Source: Alistipes sp.
GTDB taxonomy: Bacteria > Bacteroidota > Bacteroidia > Bacteroidales > Rikenellaceae
NCBI GenBank assembly: GCA_009774895.1
Contig: VSOO01000038.1
Coordinates: 1-10,902 of the forward strand
Direction: 5' to 3'
DNA length: 10,902 nt
The notes below the pieces were generated by a model. That model saw only the letters and a list, made by a program, of their open reading frames with translations, was not told the origin of the DNA and searched no databases. The position numbers were made by a program, and so were the translations under genes. This document shows, piece by piece, positions 1 to 7,313 of this stretch (the first letter of the stretch is position 1; every line of letters starts with the position of its first letter).

Positions 1-450
1 ATCGTGGCCAACCGCGGCTATTATTACATCCCCCACATCGTCAAGCACGTGGAGGGGTGCGACTCGCTCGACCGCCGCTTCTACGAGAAGCACTACACGA
101 TGGTCGATCCGAAGCACTTCGAACCCATCGTGGAGGGCATGTGGCGCAGCGTGCACGTGGACGGCACCTCGCGGCGCGCGATGCTCCCGGGCCTGGACGT
201 GTGCGGCAAGACCGGCACGGCGCAGAACCCCCGCGGCCGCGACCACTCGACGTTCCTGTCGTTTGCGCCGCGCGACAATCCGCGCATCGCCATCTCGGTC
301 TATGTCGAGAACGGCGGCTTCGGCGCCGCGGCCGCGCTGCCCATCGCCAGTCTGATCGAGGAGTACTATCTCACGGACACCATCCGGCGGCCCGAACTGC
401 TGGAGGAGGTGAAAAACATGCAAATTTACTATCCGACCTATGACAGGTAG
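1..450 (+). CDS. mrdA: Penicillin-binding protein 2 (peptidoglycan D,D-transpeptidase), C-terminal part only
   Basis: This is the last 149 codons of an open frame that enters from the left edge, so the true start is outside the window. The visible part carries the third transpeptidase motif Lys-Thr-Gly-Thr (codons at 208-219), followed by the conserved stretch ending in HSTFLSFAPRDNPRIAISVY, and the usual length of about 80 residues after KTG. The catalytic SxxK and SxN motifs and the N-terminal membrane anchor must lie upstream. PBP2 cross-links nascent glycan strands in the periplasm as partner of RodA in the elongasome. The following rodA gene overlaps this one by 11 bp and supports PBP2 rather than the division enzyme PBP3/FtsI. 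The fragment contains nothing anomalous. Confidence 0.9.
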   Translation: MVANRGYYYIPHIVKHVEGCDSLDRRFYEKHYTMVDPKHFEPIVEGMWRSVHVDGTSRRAMLPGLDVCGKTGTAQNPRGRDHSTFLSFAPRDNPRIAISVYVENGGFGAAAALPIASLIEEYYLTDTIRRPELLEEVKNMQIYYPTYDR

Positions 451-1885
451 CCGACACAACCGCATATTCGAAGGCGTGGACCCCACGACGGTGCTCCTCT
501 ACGTGCTGATCGTGCTCGCGGGCTGCGCCTCGATCTTCGCGGCCTCGTACGAGGCGGGGAGCGCCGAACCGCTGTCGTTCTCCAATTTCTACATGAAGCA
601 GCTCGTGTGGGTGGGTGCGGCGTGGGTCACGGCGCTGGTGGTGCTGCTGCTCGACGTGCGTTTCTGGCACATGTTCGCCTATCCGGCCTACTTCGCCGGC
701 CTGCTGCTGCTGCTGGCGGCGCTCGCCGTCGGCAAGGAGGTGAACGGCGCCAAGGCGTGGTTCGAGTTCGGATCGTTCCGCGTGCAGCCCGCCGAGTTCG
801 TGAAGATCGCCACGGCGCTGGCCGTCGCCCGCGTCATGAGCGCCTATTCGTTCTCGATCTCGCGCCCGGGCGACCTGGCAAAGGTGGGTGCGGTGCTGTT
901 CATGCCTTTGGCCATCATCGTGTTGCAGAACGACACGGGTTCGGGCATCGTGCTCGGCTCGTTCCTTTTCGTGCTCTACCGCGAGGGACTCAACAAGTGG
1001 CTGTGCATTCCTGTGCTGCTCATCGCGGCGCTTTTCATCGTCTCGTTCCTGCTCGCGCGGGTGGCGCTGCTCGTGCTGCTGCTGCTCGTCTGCACCTTTT
1101 CCGAAGCGAAGATGAACGGCATCTGGCGCTCGCGCCTGATTTACCTCGCGGCCCTGCTGCTCGGGGCGCTCGTGCTGTGGGGCGTCGCGGGCCTCGCGGC
1201 GCCGGGATCGGTGGATTTCTACCGCTGCCTGCTGGTCGCGACGCTCGTGTCGCTGGTTCCGGTGGCCGTGTACGCCTACCGCTCGAACCTGCGCAACATC
1301 TTCATCACGATGGGGCTCTTTCTCGGGGCGATGGTCTTCCTGCCGACCACCGACTACATCTTCAATTCGATCCTCCGCCAGCACCAGCGCGACCGCATCC
1401 TCAGCTTCCTGGGCATCATCAACGACCCGCTGGGCACCGACTACAACGTCAATCAGGCCAAGATCGCCATCGGCTCGGGCGGACTGGCGGGCAAGGGCTT
1501 CCTCCAGGGCACGCAGATCAAGTACGGGTTCGTGCCCGAGCGCCATACGGACTTCATCTTCTGCACCGTGGGCGAGGAGTGGGGATTCCTCGGCGCGCTT
1601 ACGGTGCTGGGGCTGCTCTGCGCCCTCATCCTGCGTCTGATGCGCATGGGCGAACGGCAGGAGGAGCCTTTCGGCCGCATCTACTGCTACAGCGTGGCGG
1701 CCATCCTGTTGTTCCATGTGCTGGTGAACGTGGGCATGACCGTGGGGCTGATGCCCGTCATGGGCATTCCGCTGCCCTTCATGAGCTATGGGGGCTCGTC
1801 GCTCATCGCGTTCACCATCCTGGTATTCATCGCCGTGCGGCTCGACGCCGCGACGCGGCAGTTCTCGCTCGGCGCAAAATATTGA
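440..1885 (+). CDS. rodA: RodA, SEDS-family peptidoglycan glycosyltransferase
   Basis: This 481-residue polytopic membrane protein belongs to the SEDS family (FtsW/RodA/SpoVE). It polymerises lipid II into glycan strands during elongation, paired with PBP2. Visible signatures are QPAEFVKIATALA near residue 120, IAIGSGGLAGKGF, VPERHTDFIF with the putative catalytic Asp at residue 371, and the C-terminal PLPFMSYGGSSL. The ATG lies inside the end of mrdA (11-bp overlap), which implies translational coupling, and no clear Shine-Dalgarno sequence precedes it. The protein is about 110 residues longer than E. coli RodA (about 370). The extra length sits between FLFVLYREGL and the HQRDRI segment and is largely hydrophobic, so it probably adds membrane helices. 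I recall Bacteroidota RodA proteins as similarly long. The RodA rather than FtsW call rests on the mrdA neighbour. Confidence 0.93.
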   Translation: MTGSRHNRIFEGVDPTTVLLYVLIVLAGCASIFAASYEAGSAEPLSFSNFYMKQLVWVGAAWVTALVVLLLDVRFWHMFAYPAYFAGLLLLLAALAVGKEVNGAKAWFEFGSFRVQPAEFVKIATALAVARVMSAYSFSISRPGDLAKVGAVLFMPLAIIVLQNDTGSGIVLGSFLFVLYREGLNKWLCIPVLLIAALFIVSFLLARVALLVLLLLVCTFSEAKMNGIWRSRLIYLAALLLGALVLWGVAGLAAPGSVDFYRCLLVATLVSLVPVAVYAYRSNLRNIFITMGLFLGAMVFLPTTDYIFNSILRQHQRDRILSFLGIINDPLGTDYNVNQAKIAIGSGGLAGKGFLQGTQIKYGFVPERHTDFIFCTVGEEWGFLGALTVLGLLCALILRLMRMGERQEEPFGRIYCYSVAAILLFHVLVNVGMTVGLMPVMGIPLPFMSYGGSSLIAFTILVFIAVRLDAATRQFSLGAKY

Positions 1886-1891
1886 TCGGTT

Positions 1892-4483
1892 ATGGAATCA
1901 AATGATTTTCAGGGTCTCACTTCGGAGCAGGCGGCCGAAAGCCGCCGCCTGCACGGAGTCAATGTCATTACTCCGGCCGCGGAGGATTCGGCGTGGCGTC
2001 TCTTCGCCGACAAGTTCCGCGATCCGCTGATCCGCGTGCTGCTCGTGGCTGCACTGCTGTCGTTCGGCATCGCAGTCGTCGAGCGCGATTTTCTCGAACC
2101 CGTGGGCATCCTCTGCGCATTGGTGCTAGCCACGTGCGTGGGCTTCGTCTTCGAGTGGGACGCCATGCGCCGCTTCCGGCGGCTGAACCGCGTGAACGAC
2201 GAGCAGCCCGTGAAGGTGCTGCGCGACGGCGCCGTGTGCGAGATTCCCCGCCGCGAGGTGGTCGTGGGCGATGCGGTCTTCGTCGAGAGCGGCGAGATGG
2301 TGCCGGCGGACGGCGAGCTGGTCGAGGCCGTGTCGCTCGCCGTGGATGAATCGACCCTCACGGGCGAGCCCCAGGTGGAGAAGACGACCCGGCCCGAGTG
2401 CTTCGACCCCGAGGCGACCTATCCGTCGAATGCGGTGCTGCGCGGCACGACGGTGGCGGACGGCTACGGCCGCTTCGTCGTCACGGCCGTGGGCGACGCC
2501 ACCGAGGCGGGGCGGGTCACCGAGCAGGCCACGGTGCGCCATGACGCTCCTACCCCCCTGCAATGCCAGCTGGCCAGGCTTTCGCGCTACATCGGCTGGC
2601 TGGGTATCGTACTCTCGGTCGGCATCTTCGTGCTGCTGCTGCTCAAGTCGTTTTTCACGGGGGCGCTGCTCTCCGGGGGCTGGCTCCACGCACTGCAACA
2701 GGTGCTCCACATCTTCATGGTGTCGGTGGCGCTGATCGTCATGGCCGTGCCCGAGGGGCTGCCCATGAGCATCACGCTCTCGCTGGCGATGTCGATGCGC
2801 CGCATGCTCCGCACGAACAACCTCGTGCGGCGGATGCACGCCTGCGAGACGATGGGGGCCGTGACGGTGATCTGCACCGACAAGACGGGAACGCTGACCC
2901 AAAACCGCATGCACGTGGGCGAAATGCTGCGCGACGAGGGCGTTCCGCTGCACGAATTCGCCGAGGCGATCGCCGTGAACACCACGGCTTTTCTCGATGC
3001 GGAGGGGAAGCATGTGGGCAATCCCACCGAGGGGGCGCTGCTCGAATGGCTCGGGGCGCAGGGCGAGGATTACGCCGCACTGCGCCGCGGGGCGCAGATC
3101 GTGGACCGCATGACCTTCACCACGGAGCGCAAGTACATGGCGACGGTAGTGCGCAGCGGCATCACGGGACGCCGGCTGATCTGCGTGAAGGGCGCGCCGG
3201 AGATCGTGCGGAGCATGTGCGCCGAGGCGTGGCCCGACGAGACCGCTGCGCGCCTCGCGGAGTATCAGAGCCGCGCCATGCGCACGCTCGGCATCGCCTG
3301 GGGCGTGGCCGAAGCGGAGGATTGCGCCACGTGCATCGCGGCGGGCGGACTCCGCTATGCGGGCATCGCGGCGCTCTCTGATCCGTTGCGCGAGGAGGTG
3401 CCCGACGCAGTGGCGGCGGCATGCCGCGCCGGCATCGCCATCAAGCTCGTGACGGGCGACACGCAGGGCACGGCGCTCGAAATCGCCCGCCGCATCGGTC
3501 TGTGGGACGATGCGGCGGACGGTCCCGACAACCGGATGACGGGCCCCGAGTTCGCGGCGACGGACGACGAGCGGCTTGCGGAGCGCGTGTCGGGGCTGAA
3601 GATCCTCTCGCGTGCCCGTCCGCTGGACAAACAGCGGCTCGTGCGTCTGTTGCAGGAGCGCGGCGAGGTCGTGGCCGTCACGGGCGACGGCACCAACGAC
3701 GCTCCGGCGCTGCACTTCGCGCAGGTCGGGCTCTCGATGGGCAGCGGCACCTCGGTGGCGAAAGATGCCTCGGACATTACGCTCATCGACGACTCGTTCG
3801 CCTCGATCGTCACGGCCGTGCTGTGGGGGCGTTCGCTCTACCGCAACATCCAGCGCTTCGTGCTCTTCCAGCTCACGATCAACTTCGCCGCGATCGTCGT
3901 ATGCCTCGTGGGGGCGGTGCTCGGTCACGACCTGCCGCTCACCGTGGTGCAGATTCTGTGGGTCAATATCATCATGGACACTTTCGCCGCGATGGCCATG
4001 TCGTCGCTGCCGCCCGACCCCGCGGTGCTCGCCGATCCGCCCCGCTCGGGCGACGAGTTCATCATCACGCCGGCCATGGCCCGCACGCTCCTCGTATGCG
4101 GCGGCGTCATCACGGCCGTACTGCTGGCCATGCTCTTCGCGTGGGAGGTCGGCACGGGAGGCATGACGCCCGTGGAGCAGACGCTCTTCTTCTCGGTCTT
4201 CGTCTTCCTTCAGTTCTGGAATATGTTCAATGCCAAGGGTTTCGAGACCCGAAGCTCCGTCTTCGCGCAATGGCGGGGCTGCCGCGAGTTCCTGCTTATC
4301 CTGCTGGCCATAGGGGTCGGACAGGTGCTGATCGTGGAGTTCGGCGGCGGCGTGTTCCGCACGGTGCCCCTCACCTTTGCGCAGTGGGCCTGGGTGATCG
4401 GCGGCACGTCGCTCCTCGCGTTCGGCGGCGAGGTCGTGCGGGCGTTGCGGCGGCGCCGTGCCGCGGTCGTGCGCAACCGCTGA
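1892..4483 (+). CDS. Calcium-translocating P-type ATPase, PMCA-like (P2B)
   Basis: An 863-residue cation pump of the inner membrane that most likely exports Ca2+ at the cost of ATP. The P-type hallmarks are in order: actuator loop TGEP at 157-160 (TGES in most relatives), M4 PEGLP at 287-291, phosphorylation site DKTGT with Asp330, nucleotide-domain FTTERK and KGAPE (433-437), TGD near the hinge, and GDGTNDAP at 598-605. M6 reads WVNIIMDT with Asn692 and Asp696. These and the Glu of PEGLP match the single calcium site of plasma-membrane Ca2+-ATPases. No long calmodulin-binding-like tail is present: the C terminus is a short arginine-rich segment after the last helix. The start codon is 6 bp after the rodA stop, so the gene is probably read from the same transcript. 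Substrate is inferred from M4 and M6; Mn2+ or another cation is not excluded. Confidence 0.9.
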   Translation: MESNDFQGLTSEQAAESRRLHGVNVITPAAEDSAWRLFADKFRDPLIRVLLVAALLSFGIAVVERDFLEPVGILCALVLATCVGFVFEWDAMRRFRRLNRVNDEQPVKVLRDGAVCEIPRREVVVGDAVFVESGEMVPADGELVEAVSLAVDESTLTGEPQVEKTTRPECFDPEATYPSNAVLRGTTVADGYGRFVVTAVGDATEAGRVTEQATVRHDAPTPLQCQLARLSRYIGWLGIVLSVGIFVLLLLKSFFTGALLSGGWLHALQQVLHIFMVSVALIVMAVPEGLPMSITLSLAMSMRRMLRTNNLVRRMHACETMGAVTVICTDKTGTLTQNRMHVGEMLRDEGVPLHEFAEAIAVNTTAFLDAEGKHVGNPTEGALLEWLGAQGEDYAALRRGAQIVDRMTFTTERKYMATVVRSGITGRRLICVKGAPEIVRSMCAEAWPDETAARLAEYQSRAMRTLGIAWGVAEAEDCATCIAAGGLRYAGIAALSDPLREEVPDAVAAACRAGIAIKLVTGDTQGTALEIARRIGLWDDAADGPDNRMTGPEFAATDDERLAERVSGLKILSRARPLDKQRLVRLLQERGEVVAVTGDGTNDAPALHFAQVGLSMGSGTSVAKDASDITLIDDSFASIVTAVLWGRSLYRNIQRFVLFQLTINFAAIVVCLVGAVLGHDLPLTVVQILWVNIIMDTFAAMAMSSLPPDPAVLADPPRSGDEFIITPAMARTLLVCGGVITAVLLAMLFAWEVGTGGMTPVEQTLFFSVFVFLQFWNMFNAKGFETRSSVFAQWRGCREFLLILLAIGVGQVLIVEFGGGVFRTVPLTFAQWAWVIGGTSLLAFGGEVVRALRRRRAAVVRNR

Positions 4484-4502
4484 GAGGTGCGGAGAAAGAT
4501 AA

Positions 4503-4552
4503 CGCCGCGGAGCTGCTCGAACCGTAGCAGCTCCGCGGCGGTTCGTTTTCGC
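4503..4552 (+). terminator. Intrinsic terminator of the mrdA-rodA-ATPase unit
   Basis: A perfect 15-bp inverted repeat (4503-4517 with 4526-4540, 8-nt loop) starts 20 bp after the ATPase stop codon. It is followed by a T-rich stretch (GTTCGTTTTCGCTGTTTCG). Position, stem length and tail fit a Rho-independent terminator for the rightward operon. Confidence 0.85.
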
Positions 4553-4749
4553 TGTTTCGGCCGGGGAACCCGACGGCCTCCTGTTTCGATGCCGGCAGCC
4601 GCGGCCGCCCGCGCGACTGTTTGCCCGAGGGCCGTGCGGTTTCGGATGCCCGGGAATGAAGGGGTGCGGGGTTCGTGCGTGCCCTTTTTTCGGCGGCGAA
4701 GCGTGCGGGAAGATGAGCCGGGCCGAATGAGGCGTGGGTGAAGACGCCT
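4553..4749. other. Intergenic stretch with no gene recognised
   Basis: About 200 bp of GC-rich sequence between the two converging transcription units and their terminators. Short open frames here have arginine-rich, low-information translations and no start context. I see no promoter, RNA gene or repeat. It is most simply spacer between convergent genes. Confidence 0.6.
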
Positions 4750-4784
4750 CCGCCCCGCCGTTCCGGGAGCGGAGGGCGGGGCGG
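4750..4784 (-). terminator. Probable terminator of the murA-tdk operon
   Basis: A perfect 10-bp GC-only stem (4750-4759 with 4775-4784, 15-nt loop), extendable by one A-T pair, lies 40 bp beyond the tdk stop on the - strand. The sequence after it on that strand (AGGCGTCTTCAC) is only weakly T-rich, so the element is less certain than the one at 4503. Confidence 0.6.
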
Positions 4785-4824
4785 AAGATGCGGCGGCGGT
4801 CCTGCGTGCGGATGCCGGGCGGGG

Positions 4825-5394
4825 TTACTGCTTGCGCCGGAGCGCGGCGAAGCAGTGGCGGCAGATGGGCTCGTAGGTCTCCTGTGCGCCGAGCATCACC
4901 TGCTTCTCGTCCTGCGTGAGGCGGTGCGAATGGTTGGCCAGGTTGCCGCAGCGCACGCAGATGGCGTGCACCTTGGTGACGTACTCGGCCGTGGCCATCA
5001 GTGCGGGCATCGGACCGAAGGGGCGGCCCGTGTAGTCCATGTCGAGTCCCGCGACGATGACCCGCACGCCGTTGTCGGCCAGCTCGCGGCACACCCCGAC
5101 GATGCTCTTGTCGAAGAACTGCGCCTCGTCGATGCCCACCACGTCCACGCCCGCGGACATGAGCAGGATGTTCTGCGGCGAATCGACCGGCGTGGAGCGG
5201 ATGGCGTTCGCGTCGTGCGACACGACCTGCTCCTCCGAGTAGCGCACGTCGATGCGGGGCTTGAAGATTTCGACTTTCTGATTGGCGAACTGGGCGCGTT
5301 TGAGGCGGCGGATCAGCTCCTCGGTCTTGCCCGAGAACATCGAGCCGCACACTACTTCGATCCAGCCCTTGCGGTTTGCGTTTTCCAGAAACAT
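4825..5394 (-). CDS. tdk: Thymidine kinase (type II)
   Basis: This 189-residue cytosolic enzyme phosphorylates thymidine to dTMP with ATP in pyrimidine salvage. The Walker A loop GSMFSGKT is at 17-24 and the DEAQFF segment with the catalytic-base Glu90 at 89-94. The lasso region contains [15 protein letters not shown] (116-130), which contacts the base. The zinc ribbon is complete, with CVRC (Cys146, Cys149) and CRHC (Cys178, Cys181). Length and layout match the TK1-like bacterial family. The ATG at 5394 is chosen because MFLEN is the family's usual beginning. The open frame extends upstream only because it runs antiparallel-frame through murA. The gene starts 14 bp after the murA stop, so the two are almost certainly co-transcribed. 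Confidence 0.97.
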   Translation of the reverse strand: MFLENANRKGWIEVVCGSMFSGKTEELIRRLKRAQFANQKVEIFKPRIDVRYSEEQVVSHDANAIRSTPVDSPQNILLMSAGVDVVGIDEAQFFDKSIVGVCRELADNGVRVIVAGLDMDYTGRPFGPMPALMATAEYVTKVHAICVRCGNLANHSHRLTQDEKQVMLGAQETYEPICRHCFAALRRKQ

Positions 5395-5408
5395 GGCTCC
5401 TATCCGGT

Positions 5409-6731
5409 TTACTGACAGTCGTCGAGGCGCGTGATGCGGGCACCGAGCGCGTTCAGACGGGTTTCGATGTCGTGGTAGCCGCGGTCGATCTGCTCGATGT
5501 TCTGGATCGTGCTGCATCCCTCCGCACTCATGGCGGCGATCAGCAGCGCCACGCCGGCACGGATGTCGGGCGAAGTCATGCGCGTGGCCCGCAGCCGTAT
5601 GCGGTGGTCGTGGCCGATGACCGTGGCCCGGTGGGGGTCGCAGAGGATGATCTGGGCACCCATGTCGATCAGCTTGTCCACGAAGAAGAGGCGGCTTTCG
5701 AACATCTTCTGGTGGATCAGCACCGAGCCCCTGGCCTGCGTGGCCACCACCAGGAAGATCGACAGCAGGTCGGGCGTCAGCCCCGGCCACGGCGCGTCGG
5801 CGATGGTCATGATCGAGCCGTCGATGAAACTCTCGATGCCGTAATGCTCCTGCGAGGGGATGTAGAGGTCGTCGCCCCGCTGTTCGAAGCGGATGCCCAT
5901 GCGTGCGAACTGCGCCGGGATGATGCCCAGGTTCTCGAACGAGACGTTGCGGATCGTCAGCTCCGACTGCGTCATGGCGGCCATGCCGATGAAGCTGCCG
6001 ACCTCGATCATGTCGGGAAGCATCGTGTGCTCCGTGCCGCCGAGCGACTCCACGCCCTCGATGGTCAGCAGGTTCGAGGCGATGCCCGAGATGCGGGCGC
6101 CCATGCGGTTGAGCATGCGGCACAACTGCTGGATGTAGGGTTCGCACGCCGCGTTGTAGATCGTGGTGGTGCCCTTGGCCAGCACGGCGGCCATGATGAT
6201 GTTGGCCGTGCCCGTCACCGAGGCTTCGTCGAGGAGCATGTAGGTGCCCCGCAGGTCGCGGCCCTCGACCGTATAGAATCCGCCCTCGGTCGCGGCGTCG
6301 AAGTCGAAGCGCGCGCCAAGCTTCCGGAAGCCGATGAAGTGGGTGTCGAGGCGCCGGCGGCCGATCTTGTCACCGCCCGGACGCGGCACGTAACCCACGC
6401 CGTAGCGGGCCAGCATGGGGCCGATGAGCATCACCGAGCCGCGCAGCCGCGTGCAGCGCTTGCGGTAGTCGTCGCTGCGTATGTAGTCGAAGTCGAGCTC
6501 GCGGGCGCAGAACGTGTAGGTGTTCTCCTCGGGGTGGGTCACCTCCACGCCCATGTGTTCGAGCAGCTCGATGAGTTGCAGTACGTCAATGATGCGCGGC
6601 ACGTTGCGGACCGTAACCCGCTCGGGGGTGAGCAGCGTGGCGCAGAGTATTTGCAGCGCCTCGTTCTTGGCGCCCTGGGGCGTGATCGCTCCGTGGAGCC
6701 GGTGTCCGCCCTCGACCTGAAAAATTGCCAT
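5409..6731 (-). CDS. murA: UDP-N-acetylglucosamine 1-carboxyvinyltransferase (MurA)
   Basis: A 440-residue EPSP-synthase-fold enzyme that transfers enolpyruvate from PEP to UDP-GlcNAc, the first committed step of peptidoglycan synthesis in the cytosol. Lys22 and Asn23 (GAKNEALQ), Asp321 (TPDL, equivalent to E. coli Asp305) and Arg391 (DIRAG, equivalent to Arg397) are all present. The active-site loop reads RPGGDKIG, with Asp121 where most MurA enzymes have the catalytic Cys115 (PGGCxIG). Such Cys-to-Asp enzymes, known from Mycobacterium and Chlamydia, remain active but are not alkylated by fosfomycin. The ATG at 6731 sits about 16 bp below a TACCTTTG promoter element and the gene leads a two-gene operon with tdk. 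It is separated from rodA and mrdA only by the convergent intergenic region and tdk, so two wall-synthesis units face each other. Confidence 0.96.
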   Translation of the reverse strand: MAIFQVEGGHRLHGAITPQGAKNEALQILCATLLTPERVTVRNVPRIIDVLQLIELLEHMGVEVTHPEENTYTFCARELDFDYIRSDDYRKRCTRLRGSVMLIGPMLARYGVGYVPRPGGDKIGRRRLDTHFIGFRKLGARFDFDAATEGGFYTVEGRDLRGTYMLLDEASVTGTANIIMAAVLAKGTTTIYNAACEPYIQQLCRMLNRMGARISGIASNLLTIEGVESLGGTEHTMLPDMIEVGSFIGMAAMTQSELTIRNVSFENLGIIPAQFARMGIRFEQRGDDLYIPSQEHYGIESFIDGSIMTIADAPWPGLTPDLLSIFLVVATQARGSVLIHQKMFESRLFFVDKLIDMGAQIILCDPHRATVIGHDHRIRLRATRMTSPDIRAGVALLIAAMSAEGCSTIQNIEQIDRGYHDIETRLNALGARITRLDDCQ

Positions 6732-6747
6732 GACGTGAAATTTTTAC

Positions 6748-6779
6748 CAAAGGTAAGAATTTCCGTCGAAAAGGCGAAA
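6748..6779 (-). promoter_or_regulatory. Predicted promoter of murA-tdk
   Basis: On the - strand TACCTTTG (6755 to 6748) exactly matches the Bacteroidota sigma-A -7 consensus TAnnTTTG. Twenty bases upstream is TTTC (6779 to 6776), one mismatch from the -33 TTTG. Transcription would start about 10 nt before the murA ATG, giving a very short leader. Confidence 0.65.
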
Positions 6780-6976
6780 CGCTCCGGCGGCTTTTCGCTG
6801 CTTTTCCGTGTGCGCGGCTGCGGCGTGCGGACGCTTGTCCGCTGGGCCGGAGGGGCGTGCGCCGCTGGGGATGCGTTTCGGGGTGATGGTTGGTCGCGCG
6901 TGCCTCGGGGTATGCTTCGGCGGGAGGCGGGGCGGCGGTCGTGCGTCGGGGAAGGGTGTGCAGGACATACGGAAAC
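6780..6976. other. Gene-free stretch between murA promoter and rpmH terminator
   Basis: The full gap between murA and rpmH is 310 bp (6732-7041). Apart from the murA promoter and the rpmH terminator, I see only GC-rich sequence whose short frames are arginine- or proline-rich and unconvincing. No RNA gene or riboswitch fold was recognised by eye. Confidence 0.55.
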
Positions 6977-7006
6977 AGCAACGGAGGCGCAAGCGCCTCC
7001 GTTGCT
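6962..7006 (-). terminator. Intrinsic terminator of rpmH
   Basis: A perfect 13-bp stem (6977-6989 with 6994-7006) capped by the tetraloop CAAG lies 35 bp downstream of the rpmH stop. On the - strand it is followed by GTTTCCGTATG. No rightward gene ends here, so the hairpin is assigned to rpmH. Confidence 0.75.
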
Positions 7007-7041
7007 ATGGGATTCGTCGCCGAAGCCCCTCTGATCGGACC

Positions 7042-7203
7042 TTAAGCGTATTTGAACGTCGATTCGTCCGATACGGTCAGCTTCTTGCGACCTTTCGCAC
7101 GACGTGCGGCCAGGACCTTGCGGCCGTTGGCGGTCGCCATTCTCTGACGGAAGCCGTGCTTGTTGATTCTTTTCCGGCGCGAAGGCTGGAAAGTACGTTT
7201 CAT
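7042..7203 (-). CDS. rpmH: 50S ribosomal protein L34
   Basis: The - strand encodes 53 residues beginning [18 protein letters not shown] and continuing [22 protein letters not shown], the near-invariant L34 sequence, with a short C-terminal extension ([11 protein letters not shown]) of the kind seen in Bacteroidota. L34 is a small basic protein of the large ribosomal subunit that binds 23S rRNA. The ATG at 7203 is chosen to match the conserved MKRTFQ start; a second in-frame ATG two codons upstream (7209) would add Met-Ala. The gene has its own consensus promoter and terminator, so it looks monocistronic. The rnpA gene that follows rpmH in many other phyla is not next to it. Confidence 0.96.
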   Translation of the reverse strand: MKRTFQPSRRKRINKHGFRQRMATANGRKVLAARRAKGRKKLTVSDESTFKYA

Positions 7204-7250
7204 TGCCATAGCTATATCGGTTTTATTGTTTTATGCGCTTTTGCGGATTG

Positions 7251-7281
7251 CAAAGGTAGACGAAATTTTATTATTTACAAA
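7251..7281 (-). promoter_or_regulatory. Promoter of rpmH
   Basis: On the - strand TTTG (7281 to 7278), a 19-nt spacer and TACCTTTG (7258 to 7251) reproduce the Bacteroidota -33/-7 promoter consensus exactly. The spacer is A/T-rich and an eight-T tract runs into the -33 box, resembling an UP element. The predicted leader is about 40 nt and includes an AT-rich stretch with no Shine-Dalgarno sequence, as is common in this phylum. Confidence 0.85.
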
Positions 7282-7299
7282 AAAAACGGGCGGTTTTTT
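7279..7299 (-). terminator. Possible weak terminator of the phosphate transporter-DUF4924 unit
   Basis: Fifteen bases after the DUF4924 stop, AAAAAAC (7281-7287) can pair with GTTTTTT (7293-7299) around a 5-nt GC loop. On the - strand the hairpin ends in an eight-T tract. The stem is mostly A-T and therefore weak. It also overlaps the -33 box of the rpmH promoter, so its role as a terminator is uncertain. Confidence 0.35.
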
Positions 7300-7313
7300 C
7301 GTGCCTCGGGGCG

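Noticed and set aside
371..1717. A 448-codon open frame opposite rodA
   Set aside because: The translation is dominated by Glu, Gln, Arg and His runs, expected from the complement of Leu/Val-rich membrane codons. The sense strand encodes an unmistakable SEDS protein.
2126..5443. A 1105-codon open frame on the - strand spanning the ATPase, the terminators and tdk
   Set aside because: It runs antisense through the ATPase and out of frame through tdk, crossing two hairpins. The translation is Arg/His/Pro-rich and matches nothing; it reflects the scarcity of stop codons in GC-rich DNA.
5395..6147. Extension of the tdk frame into murA as a longer N-terminal region
   Set aside because: The extension is an out-of-frame reading of murA. 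Thymidine kinases of this type begin near MFLEN just before the P-loop, and the 189-residue form has the normal length.
5376..7034. A 552-codon open frame on the + strand opposite murA
   Set aside because: It is antisense to an intact MurA, has a composition-biased translation, and runs through the murA promoter and the rpmH terminator.
7204..7209. Upstream ATG for rpmH (Met-Ala-Met-Lys-Arg)
   Set aside because: L34 proteins start almost invariably with MKRT, so the inner ATG at 7203 is preferred, although the outer one cannot be excluded from sequence alone.
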